A DNA stretch of 7,046 nt from CAYUXU01 sp964489695 (GTDB lineage: Bacteria > Bacillota_I > Bacilli_A > Erysipelotrichales > Erysipelotrichaceae): the NCBI GenBank assembly GCA_964489695.1, contig CAZAZP010000036.1:1-7046 (forward strand), written 5' to 3'. A program made the translations under genes and the position numbers. How positions within the stretch are numbered: the stretch's first letter is position 1; each line of letters starts with the position of its first letter. The notes under the pieces are model-generated. The model was not told the origin of the DNA, did no database searches, and was given only the letters and a program-made list of their open reading frames with translations. Shown here piece after piece: positions 1 through 5,884 of this stretch.

Positions 1-16
1 CATTGGTCTTTTTTTT
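1..16 (+). terminator. Possible right arm and T-run of an upstream terminator (cut by window edge)
   Basis: The window opens with CATTGGTC followed by eight T residues at 9-16. This is what the 3' arm and U-tract of an intrinsic terminator would look like for a gene lying to the left. The left arm, predicted to contain ACCAATG, is outside the window, so the hairpin itself cannot be seen. Confidence 0.4.
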
Positions 17-18
17 AG

Positions 19-47
19 TTGAGGGTTAGTGGTAAAACTGCTATAAT
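19..47 (+). promoter_or_regulatory. Promoter of the ECF S-component gene
   Basis: TTGAGG at 19-24 and a perfect TATAAT at 42-47 are separated by 17 bp. The bases just before the -10 (TGC at 39-41) give a TGn extended -10. Transcription should begin near 53-54, leaving a leader of only about 15 nt before the ATG at 69. That is too short for a riboswitch. Confidence 0.8.
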
Positions 48-68
48 AGCCACGATCGAGGTAATGAT

Positions 69-578
69 ATGTCAATTAAAAAAATGACTTTAGCTGGTTT
101 TCTTTTAACAATTTTACTGGTTGTTACGGTCTTAATTAAAATACCTGCAGTCAATAATATGGGTTATTTAAATTTAAGTGATGCTTTAATTATTCTTTAT
201 ATTACTTTAATGCCTGATTTTGATTTTCTAGCCGTTGGTGGACTCGGAGCAGCGCTGGCTGATATTATTTTAGGCTATGGTATCTATTGGCCATTTACGC
301 TTATCATCAAATTTTTGGAAGCCCTCATTGTCTATGTCTATTTGAAAAAGGCTAAAACAAAAAATAATTTTAGTTATGCAATAGTCGTAGCATTAGCTTT
401 AAGCATAATGGTGGTCGGTTATGGTTTAACCGATGCTTTTTTGTTTCAACAATGGTCATATTTTTATGTCTCAATCTTGTTTAATCTAAACCAAGCAGTC
501 GTGGCGTTTTTAGTTATCTTAATCACGAAACCAGCCTTAGAGAAGGCCTTCAGTCAATTTAGCGGTAAAAAGGAGTAA
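69..578 (+). CDS. ECF transporter S component (substrate-binding membrane subunit), substrate unknown
   Basis: This 169-residue protein is very hydrophobic, with about six membrane segments (roughly residues 7-26, 34-49, 53-70, 74-92, 103-124 and 132-153). It fits the size and topology of energy-coupling factor S components, which capture a vitamin or metabolite and dock on a shared EcfT-EcfA-EcfA' energising module. The stretch GYLNLSDALIIL (residues 32-43) followed by ALADIILGYGIYWPFTLIIK (62-81) resembles the pattern of the PF07155-type S components (GYxNLGDA, then GSALADLLxGY and a TLIIKxLE segment); this rests on memory, not a search. No EcfA or EcfT gene lies nearby, as expected for a group II S component that shares a remote module. 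The start is supported by GAGG at 58-61, 7 nt upstream. An ATG at 64 is in another frame and soon stops. No riboswitch is present, so the substrate (riboflavin-, thiamine- or pyridoxine-like compounds are usual) cannot be assigned. Confidence 0.8.
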   Translation: MSIKKMTLAGFLLTILLVVTVLIKIPAVNNMGYLNLSDALIILYITLMPDFDFLAVGGLGAALADIILGYGIYWPFTLIIKFLEALIVYVYLKKAKTKNNFSYAIVVALALSIMVVGYGLTDAFLFQQWSYFYVSILFNLNQAVVAFLVILITKPALEKAFSQFSGKKE

Positions 579-581
579 CTT

Positions 582-609
582 TTGACAAATATACCCGTAG
601 GGGTATAAT
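582..609 (+). promoter_or_regulatory. Promoter of the CoA-disulfide reductase / CstR-like operon
   Basis: A perfect TTGACA (582-587) and a perfect TATAAT (604-609) are separated by 16 bp. The promoter begins 4 bp after the S-component stop codon, so the downstream genes have their own start signal. The spacer and the first bases of the -10 are occupied by the palindrome at 591-606, so a bound repressor would block RNA polymerase. The predicted start point, about 615-617, falls on the ATG at 616, which argues against that ATG being the translation start. Confidence 0.85.
591..606. promoter_or_regulatory. CsoR/CstR-type operator palindrome
   Basis: ATACCC-GTAG-GGGTAT is a perfect 6-bp inverted repeat around a 4-bp centre. 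The CsoR/RcnR/CstR family is known to bind G/C-tract palindromes flanked by AT, of the general form ATACCC-N-GGGTAT, usually overlapping the promoter. This one overlaps the spacer and the -10 of the reductase promoter, and the operon encodes a family member at 2289-2540. Autoregulation is therefore the straightforward inference. Confidence 0.8.
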
Positions 610-624
610 TAAGCTATGATTAAA

Positions 625-629
625 GGAGG
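625..629 (+). promoter_or_regulatory. Ribosome-binding site that fixes the reductase start at GTG 637
   Basis: AAAGGAGGA at 622-630, core GGAGG at 625-629, lies 7 nt before the GTG at 637. The upstream in-frame ATG at 616 precedes this site, has no Shine-Dalgarno sequence of its own and coincides with the predicted transcription start. The GTG is the better start. Confidence 0.85.
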
Positions 630-636
630 AGTAATC

Positions 637-2292
637 GTGGCGGAAAAAATAATTATTGTTGGTGGTGTCGCAGCTGGGATGTCGTTTGCGACTCGCTACC
701 GACGTTTAAATGAAACAGCGGAAATTACTATCATTGAGAAAGGACCGTATGTTTCTTTTGCTAATTGCGGGTTACCATATCATATCTCCAATGAGATAGC
801 GCAAAGAGCTGATTTATTAGTCGTAACGGAAGCAGACTTAACTGCTCATTTTAACTTCAAAATTCTAACCAAACATGAAGTGATCAAACTTGAACCAGCA
901 ACTCACCAAGTCGCAGTGAAAGGACCGATTGGAGAGTTCGAATTAGCTTATGATAAGTTGATATTGGCGACTGGTGCGAAACCAATAAAACTACCAATCA
1001 CAGGAGCAGAAACTCATCCCGGGGTTTTCACTTTGCGAGACATACCGGATACGGACCAAATTAAGGCTTATATTACGGAAAAACAACCAAAAAATGCGGT
1101 GGTAATCGGGGCTGGTTTTATTGGTTTAGAAATGGTAGAAAATTTAACCCATTTAGGATTAAAAGTCGCCTTAGTAGAAAAAGCCCCCCAGTTACTTTTA
1201 CCATTTGATGAAGAAATGGCGTTATTTGCTGAATTAACTTTAAAAGAGCATCAAATTGCTGTTTACAAAGATGATTATGTTACTAGTTTGTCGAGCGATA
1301 GTGCGACTTTAGCTAGTGGAGTAACAGTGCCCGCCGATTTAGTCATTATGGCAATCGGCGTTTTACCAGAGTCTGAGCTAGCCAAACAAGCTGGCATTAA
1401 AACTGGTATGAAAGATGGTATTTTGGTTAATGAACGCTTTGAGACATCAATCGCTGATATTTATGCGATTGGGGATGTTGCCATCGTGGCGCATCGTATT
1501 ACCCAAGAACCAGTATTAATTCCTTTGGCCTCACCAGCTAACCGGCAAGGCCGCCAATTAGCTGATATTTTAAGTGGCTTTAAGAAAGTGTATCGTGGTA
1601 GTTTAGGTACTTCGATTTTACGATTATTTGATGTGACCTTCGCTTCGACCGGTTTAAACCAACGCCAATTAGGGGCGAGAAAAGTTGAGGTTGCTTATTT
1701 ATTTGCCAACCATCACGTTGGTTATTATCCTGGTGCAAAGGAGATTGCTTTAAAAATTATTTTTGATCCGCAAACCGAACAAATTTATGGCGCTCAAGCA
1801 GTTGGTGAAGTGGGGGTCGATAAACGGATTGATATTTTAGCTACCGCAATTACAGCCGGTTTAAAAGTTACCGACTTACAAGAGTTAGAATTAGCTTATG
1901 CTCCACCTTTTGGAGCAGCGAAAGATATCATTAATTATGCTGGTTATGTTGCGGAAAATATTCTGTTAAAAATTACCCATCAACTACCATTTTATGCGTT
2001 AACGGAAGCTTTAGCTCAAGGTTATCAGTTACTTGATATTCGTAAGCCAAAAGAAATCGCTAATTCAGGGGTAATCCCAGCGGCGATTAACATTCCTTTA
2101 CAAGATTTACGAGCTAACTTAGCCAAATTGGATCAAACTAAGCCAGTAATTGTTTATTGTTATACCGGAGCGAGAAGCTTTAATGCGGAACGAATTTTAC
2201 GTCAAGCAGGTTTTACCGCGTATAATTTAGCTGGTTCTTACGGTCTACAACTTTTATTTCAATTAACTGCGCCCAAAGGGAATCAAGTATGA
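637..2292 (+). CDS. CoA-disulfide / CoA-persulfide reductase with C-terminal rhodanese domain
   Basis: This 551-residue flavoprotein (counted from the GTG at 637) belongs to the pyridine nucleotide-disulfide oxidoreductases. An N-terminal FAD-binding motif GGVAAGM is at residues 9-15. The active-site segment VSFANCGLPY places the redox cysteine at residue 44, as in CoA-disulfide reductases and single-cysteine NADH oxidases. The NAD(P)H motif GAGFIG is at 158-163 and the second FAD motif YAIGDVA at 276-282. The dimerisation domain contains AYAPPFG (421-427), typical of this group. A rhodanese domain follows from about 455, with DIRKPKE (467-473) and active-site loop CYTGARS (C508). Members of this fused type reduce CoA disulfide, CoA persulfide or polysulfide with NAD(P)H in the cytoplasm. 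The rhodanese part handles sulfane sulfur. Promoter-overlapping operator and downstream CstR-like repressor support a role in reactive-sulfur defence. All key residues are present. The stop overlaps the next start by ATGA. An NADH oxidase annotation is the main alternative. Confidence 0.9.
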   Translation: MAEKIIIVGGVAAGMSFATRYRRLNETAEITIIEKGPYVSFANCGLPYHISNEIAQRADLLVVTEADLTAHFNFKILTKHEVIKLEPATHQVAVKGPIGEFELAYDKLILATGAKPIKLPITGAETHPGVFTLRDIPDTDQIKAYITEKQPKNAVVIGAGFIGLEMVENLTHLGLKVALVEKAPQLLLPFDEEMALFAELTLKEHQIAVYKDDYVTSLSSDSATLASGVTVPADLVIMAIGVLPESELAKQAGIKTGMKDGILVNERFETSIADIYAIGDVAIVAHRITQEPVLIPLASPANRQGRQLADILSGFKKVYRGSLGTSILRLFDVTFASTGLNQRQLGARKVEVAYLFANHHVGYYPGAKEIALKIIFDPQTEQIYGAQAVGEVGVDKRIDILATAITAGLKVTDLQELELAYAPPFGAAKDIINYAGYVAENILLKITHQLPFYALTEALAQGYQLLDIRKPKEIANSGVIPAAINIPLQDLRANLAKLDQTKPVIVYCYTGARSFNAERILRQAGFTAYNLAGSYGLQLLFQLTAPKGNQV

Positions 2293-2540
2293 AGTGTAGT
2301 CGACAATTAAAAGCACGGTTAACTCGAGCTAATGGTCAAATGAATGGAATTATTAAAATGGTGGATAATGAATGTAGCTGTGAAGAATTAGCCATCCAAT
2401 TACGAGCGGTACGTAATTCGGTTGATAAAATCCTAGCTTTAATGGCCGTTGAGAATTTACTTGCGACGATTGAAACTCACAATGCGGTCGAATTAGAAAA
2501 TATTGATGAAGCTGTGAATCTATTAGTGAAGTATCGTTAA
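2289..2540 (+). CDS. CsoR-family transcriptional repressor, CstR-like (probable persulfide sensor)
   Basis: The 83-residue all-helical protein shows the CsoR/RcnR/CstR (DUF156) pattern: RLTRANGQMNGIIKMVDN at residues 10-27, then CEELAIQLRAVRNSVDK at 31-47. These small repressors form tetramers and leave DNA when a metal or persulfide reacts with conserved cysteines. C31 sits at the first sensing position. The segment VENLLATIE (54-62) aligns by eye with the SENLIECV region of staphylococcal CstR, and the end IDEAVNLLVK matches CstR closely, so persulfide sensing fits better than copper sensing. The second CstR cysteine is replaced by T60, and the His-Cys pair of copper CsoR is also absent. 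Extra cysteines occur at C3 and C29. AAAGGG at 2275-2280 lies 8 nt before the ATG, which overlaps the reductase stop as ATGA, so translation is probably coupled. It likely represses its own operon through 591-606. Confidence 0.88.
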   Translation: MKCSRQLKARLTRANGQMNGIIKMVDNECSCEELAIQLRAVRNSVDKILALMAVENLLATIETHNAVELENIDEAVNLLVKYR

Positions 2541-2556
2541 ATCCCGTCGGCGGGAT
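2541..2556. promoter_or_regulatory. Second 6-4-6 palindrome, possible second CstR-like operator
   Basis: ATCCCG-TCGG-CGGGAT is a perfect 6-bp inverted repeat around 4 bp, starting at the base after the repressor stop codon. It has the same geometry as the palindrome at 591-606 and shares 9 of 16 positions, including the outer AT/AT and the C/G tracts. Its right edge runs into GATAAAAT (2554-2561), a -10-like sequence, though no convincing -35 is seen. No T-run follows, so it is not an intrinsic terminator. An RNA hairpin with another role is possible. Confidence 0.45.
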
Positions 2557-2601
2557 AAAATGTAGTAAGATAAATAAAAGAAGCTTAATGGAGGTATAGT
2601 T

Positions 2602-3360
2602 ATGGCTAAAATTGGTTTATGTGCCAAGATTTTTCAAGATTTGTCAGTAGCAGAAATCATTGATTTAGCAACACAAGCTAAACTCACAGGTATTGAATGG
2701 GATGAAAAAAAACATATTCCAGCTGGGGCGGAAAAAATTGCCGGTGAAGTAGCAAAACTGAGCCAAGCCGCTAAATTAGCAGTTTTGGCGTATGCATCAA
2801 CTTATCAAGTTGGGGTGAGTAAACCGACTGATTTCGATCATATTTTAACTACGGCAGTGACTTTAAGTGCCCCAATTATTCGTGTTACGGTCGGGAAACA
2901 TGCAGCAAATGAAATCGATGAAGCGACCCGAACCAAAATTATAGCTGACGCAAAGCGGATTATTAAATTAACAAAAACTGCGGGCGTAACTCTTAGTTTT
3001 ATTTTTCAACCTCAAACTGTGCTTGATAATACCAAAAATACTTTAGCTTTCTTTAATGAGCTTGAGTCTAATAATTTTACGTTAACTTGGCAGTCGGATA
3101 ATACTGTGTCTATCATTTCACGGATGTATGATTTACGGTTTTTAAAACAATATTTTGGTGATATTTACGTTGATTATTATGAAAATGATAAATGTGTTCC
3201 TTTAGCCCAAGGTAGCTTTGATTGGCAAGCATATTTGAAGCAAATTAATAGTGTTAATTATCCGCACCGCCACTTTTTAATTAAATCGTTAGCTAAAGCG
3301 ACGGTGGAACAGCTAACGGTTGATCTAATTGCGTTAAAAGAGATCTTAAAAAATAGCTAA
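2602..3360 (+). CDS. Sugar phosphate isomerase/epimerase-like TIM-barrel protein
   Basis: This 252-residue soluble protein resembles the xylose isomerase-like/AP endonuclease 2 barrel superfamily: an N-terminal strand KIGLCAKIF, TGIEWDEK (29-36) at the second strand, regular alternation of strands and helices, and GSFDWQAYLKQI (204-215), which corresponds to the family's 'G-x-hDW-x-xhh-x-x-L' motif near the C-terminus. Relatives isomerise or epimerise sugars using a divalent metal held by Glu, Asp and His. Here expected ligand positions look changed. The segment usually like LEFHxxTLTD reads LSFIFQPQTVLD (131-142), and the usual HVF/HVK strand reads IYVDYYEND (188-196). Catalytic activity is therefore uncertain. 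GGAGG at 2590-2594 supports the start, 7 nt away. It follows the repressor by 61 bp, separated by a palindrome, and may belong to the same regulon. The substrate cannot be named. Confidence 0.72.
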   Translation: MAKIGLCAKIFQDLSVAEIIDLATQAKLTGIEWDEKKHIPAGAEKIAGEVAKLSQAAKLAVLAYASTYQVGVSKPTDFDHILTTAVTLSAPIIRVTVGKHAANEIDEATRTKIIADAKRIIKLTKTAGVTLSFIFQPQTVLDNTKNTLAFFNELESNNFTLTWQSDNTVSIISRMYDLRFLKQYFGDIYVDYYENDKCVPLAQGSFDWQAYLKQINSVNYPHRHFLIKSLAKATVEQLTVDLIALKEILKNS

Positions 3361-3369
3361 GTGCGTAAA

Positions 3370-3397
3370 TTATCAATTAAGTTAACCAGGATATAAT
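3370..3397 (+). promoter_or_regulatory. Candidate upstream promoter of the DUF349 gene
   Basis: TTATCA (3370-3375) and a perfect TATAAT (3392-3397) are separated by 16 bp. Transcription would start near 3404 and give a leader of about 130 nt containing the hairpins at 3431-3486. Confidence 0.5.
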
Positions 3398-3430
3398 CTT
3401 TCATTTAAATTATAAGTTTAAAATTAGGCT

Positions 3431-3460
3431 AATAAGCCGCTTATTGACCAAATAAAGCGG
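3431..3460 (+). other. Overlapping alternative hairpins in the DUF349 leader
   Basis: Two inverted repeats share bases and cannot form together. One is AATAAG (3431-3436) with CTTATT (3440-3445). The other is CCGCTT (3437-3442) with AAGCGG (3455-3460), extendable by an ATT/AAT pairing across a one-base bulge. Neither is directly followed by a T-run. They lie between the candidate promoter at 3370 and the weak terminator at 3459-3486, the arrangement expected of an attenuator, but this may also be chance in AT-rich DNA. Confidence 0.35.
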
Positions 3461-3486
3461 GGATAGAATAATTATCCTTAATTTTT
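3459..3486 (+). terminator. Weak intrinsic terminator or attenuator
   Basis: GGATA (3460-3464) pairs with TATCC (3473-3477) around GAATAATT (3465-3472). The tract TTAATTTTTT follows at 3478-3487. G-T pairs could lengthen the stem slightly. The 5-bp stem is weak. It could end transcription of the isomerase-like gene or act within the DUF349 leader. Confidence 0.4.
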
Positions 3487-3500
3487 TAGTGGGAAAGTGA

Positions 3501-3506
3501 TAGAAT
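3501..3506 (+). promoter_or_regulatory. Weak candidate proximal -10 for the DUF349 gene
   Basis: TAGAAT at 3501-3506 lies 28 bp before the ATG. The hexamer 17 bp upstream (TTAATT at 3478-3483) matches TTGACA at only three positions, so this is a tentative alternative to the promoter at 3370-3397. Confidence 0.3.
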
Positions 3507-3534
3507 ATAAGAGCGCGGGTGTTAAGGAGGATGT

Positions 3535-4743
3535 ATGTCAGAGAAAAATAATGAAGAAAAAAAGATTGTAGATTATCCCGGGGAGGCTCCGATTGAAATT
3601 AAGGAATCGGATTTCACGTGGGAGAGTCTAGGATCCATTGAAACACGGCGGAAGTCTCAGATAATTGGTGAGATTTATAAACTCCGTGATATCAATGATG
3701 AGCGACTAGCTGAGTTAGTGGATGAATGGAATAACTTGGAAGATTTATCGATGGAAGTTAGTATCGAAAATCAGTTTCAACGAGCTGTCCAACGCTATCA
3801 TGAAAACAAAGAACGAATTGAAACCGCTTTAGCCTTAAAACAAGATTTAGTTAGTAAGGCCGAAGCTCTTAAAGACTCAAAAGATTGGCGTAAAACTAGT
3901 CAAGTTTTAAAAGAGTATCAAAAACAATGGCGTGATGCAGGTTATGCTGGTTCGAGCCAAAATGATGCTTTGTGGGAAGCTTTCTCCGCTGCCAATGATC
4001 ACTTCTTTGAAAATCGGAATAACTTCTATGAAGGCTTAACTTCATCCCAAAATGAAGCTAAACAAGCAAAAGAAGAGCTGATTAATCAAGCTGAAGCTTT
4101 AATGGAATCTACTGATTGGAAAGGTGCTTCGGCTAGCTATCGTGAATTAATGGATGCTTGGCGAAAAACTCCGTTTGCTGGACGTAGTATTGATCGGGAG
4201 TTATGGGAACGCTTTAATCAAGCCCGTCAAACCTTCTATCAACGACAAAATGAACATTTTGAAATTATCAATGTGGAACGCAAAGCTGTGATTGCGGCGA
4301 AAACTGAGTTGATTAAACAATCACAAGCCTTAGAAAAAACCGAAAACCTAATGGAAGTTCGAGCAAAGATGGATTCTTTATTAGAACAGTGGAAAGTTGC
4401 TGGTAATGCTGGTTATCGTGATGATCAAAAACTTTGGGAAGAATTCAATGCTTCACGCAATAATTACTACTCGCAATTACGCGCTTTAGAAGCTGATCAA
4501 CGTTATGAACAACGAAGACAATACTCTGAACACCATCAAGCTCTTCAAACTCAAATTAATACTTTATTAGAGGCTAATAGTGGATTAGAAGCGAAAATTG
4601 CGACACTTAAAGAGCGTTTATCTAATGAAACAAGTAATAATGATGAATTAGCTGAAGCACTAACCGCTGAGATTAATGAACTCCAAGAATTTGTGGATAA
4701 TAACGCGAAAAACATTACTGAGCTGCAAGCGGAACTTAAATAA
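3535..4743 (+). CDS. DUF349 repeat protein with C-terminal coiled coil
   Basis: The 402-residue soluble, highly charged protein carries three tandem helical repeats of the DUF349 type (about residues 98-168, 177-247 and 254-322). Each has a 'DWxx...W(R/K)xxG.AG...LW..F..A...FY' pattern: W118/W132/W147 in the first, W195/W209/W224 in the second, W286/W301 in the third. In the third the first tryptophan is lost (TENLMEVR). Residues 30-95 are also helical and may be a degenerate extra unit. From about 325 to the end the sequence is heptad-like and rich in Glu, Gln and Leu (LLEANSGLEAKIATLKERL), a likely coiled coil. No signal peptide or membrane segment is visible. DUF349 proteins are widespread in bacteria, and I know of no firmly established biochemical function that applies here. 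AAGGAGG (3524-3530) lies only 4 nt from the ATG. An overlapping ATG at 3531 is out of frame and soon stops. Confidence 0.85.
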   Translation: MSEKNNEEKKIVDYPGEAPIEIKESDFTWESLGSIETRRKSQIIGEIYKLRDINDERLAELVDEWNNLEDLSMEVSIENQFQRAVQRYHENKERIETALALKQDLVSKAEALKDSKDWRKTSQVLKEYQKQWRDAGYAGSSQNDALWEAFSAANDHFFENRNNFYEGLTSSQNEAKQAKEELINQAEALMESTDWKGASASYRELMDAWRKTPFAGRSIDRELWERFNQARQTFYQRQNEHFEIINVERKAVIAAKTELIKQSQALEKTENLMEVRAKMDSLLEQWKVAGNAGYRDDQKLWEEFNASRNNYYSQLRALEADQRYEQRRQYSEHHQALQTQINTLLEANSGLEAKIATLKERLSNETSNNDELAEALTAEINELQEFVDNNAKNITELQAELK

Positions 4744-4754
4744 AAATATTTTAA

Positions 4755-4790
4755 AAAAACAACCTTAGAAAATATTTAAAGGTTGTTTTT
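4755..4790. terminator. Bidirectional intrinsic terminator between convergent genes
   Basis: AAAAACAACCTT (4755-4766) pairs with AAGGTTGTTTTT (4779-4790) around a 12-nt loop. Because the arms begin with an A-run and end with a T-run, the hairpin can stop transcription from both sides: the DUF349 gene from the left and the alr unit from the right. Its last two bases overlap the alr stop codon (4789-4791). Confidence 0.88.
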
Positions 4791-5880
4791 ATTTTACTTC
4801 ACTAATAATTAATTGTTGGTCAATCAATTGCTTGTTTTGATAATATAACCGATTAACTCGCGGTGTCAAATGGGCAATGACATGATAGGGGATTTCACCA
4901 GTTTGTAAGCAATATTCCGCCATAGTTAAATGTTCACCAAAGATTTCCACTTCAGTATTGGTTGGATAGGGTTGATCCACAGCGAACATTAATTGATCCA
5001 TACAAATACTACCTACTATTGGATAATAATTGTTGGCTAAATAGACTTGGCGATTTTTACCTAAAGGATTAATTCCATCGGCGTAGCCAATTGGTAAGGT
5101 TGCGATATAACCAGCTGTTTGGGTATGATAAAGCCCGTTATAGCTAATAGGTTCATTCGCTGCTAGTAGTTTAATTTGGCTAATTTGACTAAATAAACTA
5201 GCGACTGGTTTTAGGTTAGGTTCATCTAAGTAGCCATACATCGCTAAGCCTGGCCGCACAGCATTAGTAAAGTCTTCTTTTAAGGTAAACATACCGCTAG
5301 AGTTGGCGCTATGAATCCACTTAAATGGGTAATTTAAAGCCAATACATGCGCTTTAAAACGCTCAAATTGCTTAGTAGTGGTAACTAAATCATCGCCTTT
5401 AGCATAATGGGTATAAATTCCTTCGATTTGATGTTGATCTTTTAAAAGAGCTAACGCTTGTTTTAGTTCAGAAAGTTCAATGATTCCAATCCGATGCATG
5501 CCAGTATCAACTTTGAGGTGGAGCTTTAAACCTTTAACTTCAGCTTGAGTTAGTGCTAAAGTCCAATCTAATGAATTGACCGAAAGGGTTAAGTCATATT
5601 TTAAAGCGATTGGTGTATCCGTGATTGCCACATAACCAAAGAGTAGAATCGGGTGTTTAATACCATGTTGTCGCAGGTAGAGGGCTTCATCAAGCGATGA
5701 AACCGCTAAATACGTCACATTATCTAAAGGTAGATGTTTAATGATAGGCACAGCACCTAAACCGTAAGCATCAGCTTTAAAAACAGCAAAAATGGCCTTT
5801 TTACTATAGTTAGCTAAGTAGGCTAAATTATGATTTAAATTATCAAGATTTACTTTTAAATAAGTGGGTCGATAATACAT
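4789..5880 (-). CDS. alr: Alanine racemase (PLP-dependent)
   Basis: This 363-residue protein converts L-alanine to D-alanine for peptidoglycan (and, in Gram-positives, teichoic acid decoration) in the cytoplasm. The N-terminal barrel carries the PLP lysine K35 in AVFKADAYGLG. KVDTGMHRIG (123-132) and the active-site histidine in THYA (H158) follow, then the PLP-contacting arginine in VRPGLAMYGY (R209). The C-terminal domain has the catalytic tyrosine in ISYNGLY (Y247), PIGYADG (263-269) and the substrate-loop CMDQ (293-296). Length is close to the usual 365-375. Near the end, IAHLTPRV occupies the place of ISYRVPR in the Geobacillus enzyme, so H337 stands where that enzyme has a phosphate-contacting tyrosine. 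This position may vary in the family. The gene follows the membrane-protein gene by 4 bp. No Shine-Dalgarno sequence is visible before the ATG, so expression probably depends on translational coupling. Its stop codon overlaps the shared terminator. Confidence 0.95.
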   Translation of the reverse strand: MYYRPTYLKVNLDNLNHNLAYLANYSKKAIFAVFKADAYGLGAVPIIKHLPLDNVTYLAVSSLDEALYLRQHGIKHPILLFGYVAITDTPIALKYDLTLSVNSLDWTLALTQAEVKGLKLHLKVDTGMHRIGIIELSELKQALALLKDQHQIEGIYTHYAKGDDLVTTTKQFERFKAHVLALNYPFKWIHSANSSGMFTLKEDFTNAVRPGLAMYGYLDEPNLKPVASLFSQISQIKLLAANEPISYNGLYHTQTAGYIATLPIGYADGINPLGKNRQVYLANNYYPIVGSICMDQLMFAVDQPYPTNTEVEIFGEHLTMAEYCLQTGEIPYHVIAHLTPRVNRLYYQNKQLIDQQLIISEVK

Positions 5881-5884
5881 AGGC

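Noticed and set aside
1..68. Vitamin riboswitch before the ECF S-component gene
   Set aside because: The predicted transcription start near 54 leaves only about 15 nt of leader, and no conserved aptamer pattern is visible.
64..71. ATG at 64 as an alternative start for the first gene
   Set aside because: It is in a different frame and reaches a stop after seven codons. The ATG at 69 has better spacing from GAGG.
2541..2556. Intrinsic terminator after the repressor gene
   Set aside because: The 6-bp stem is followed by AAAATGTAG with no T-run on the plus strand, and no minus-strand gene would need a terminator here.
3531..3537. ATG at 3531 as start of the DUF349 gene
   Set aside because: It is out of frame, abuts the ribosome-binding site and stops after six codons.
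5008..5880. Inactive or diverged alanine racemase because of H337 in place of the tyrosine of the Geobacillus enzyme
   Set aside because: PLP lysine, catalytic tyrosine, the two arginines and CMDQ are all present, and I recall the replaced position as variable among family members, so loss of function is not supported.
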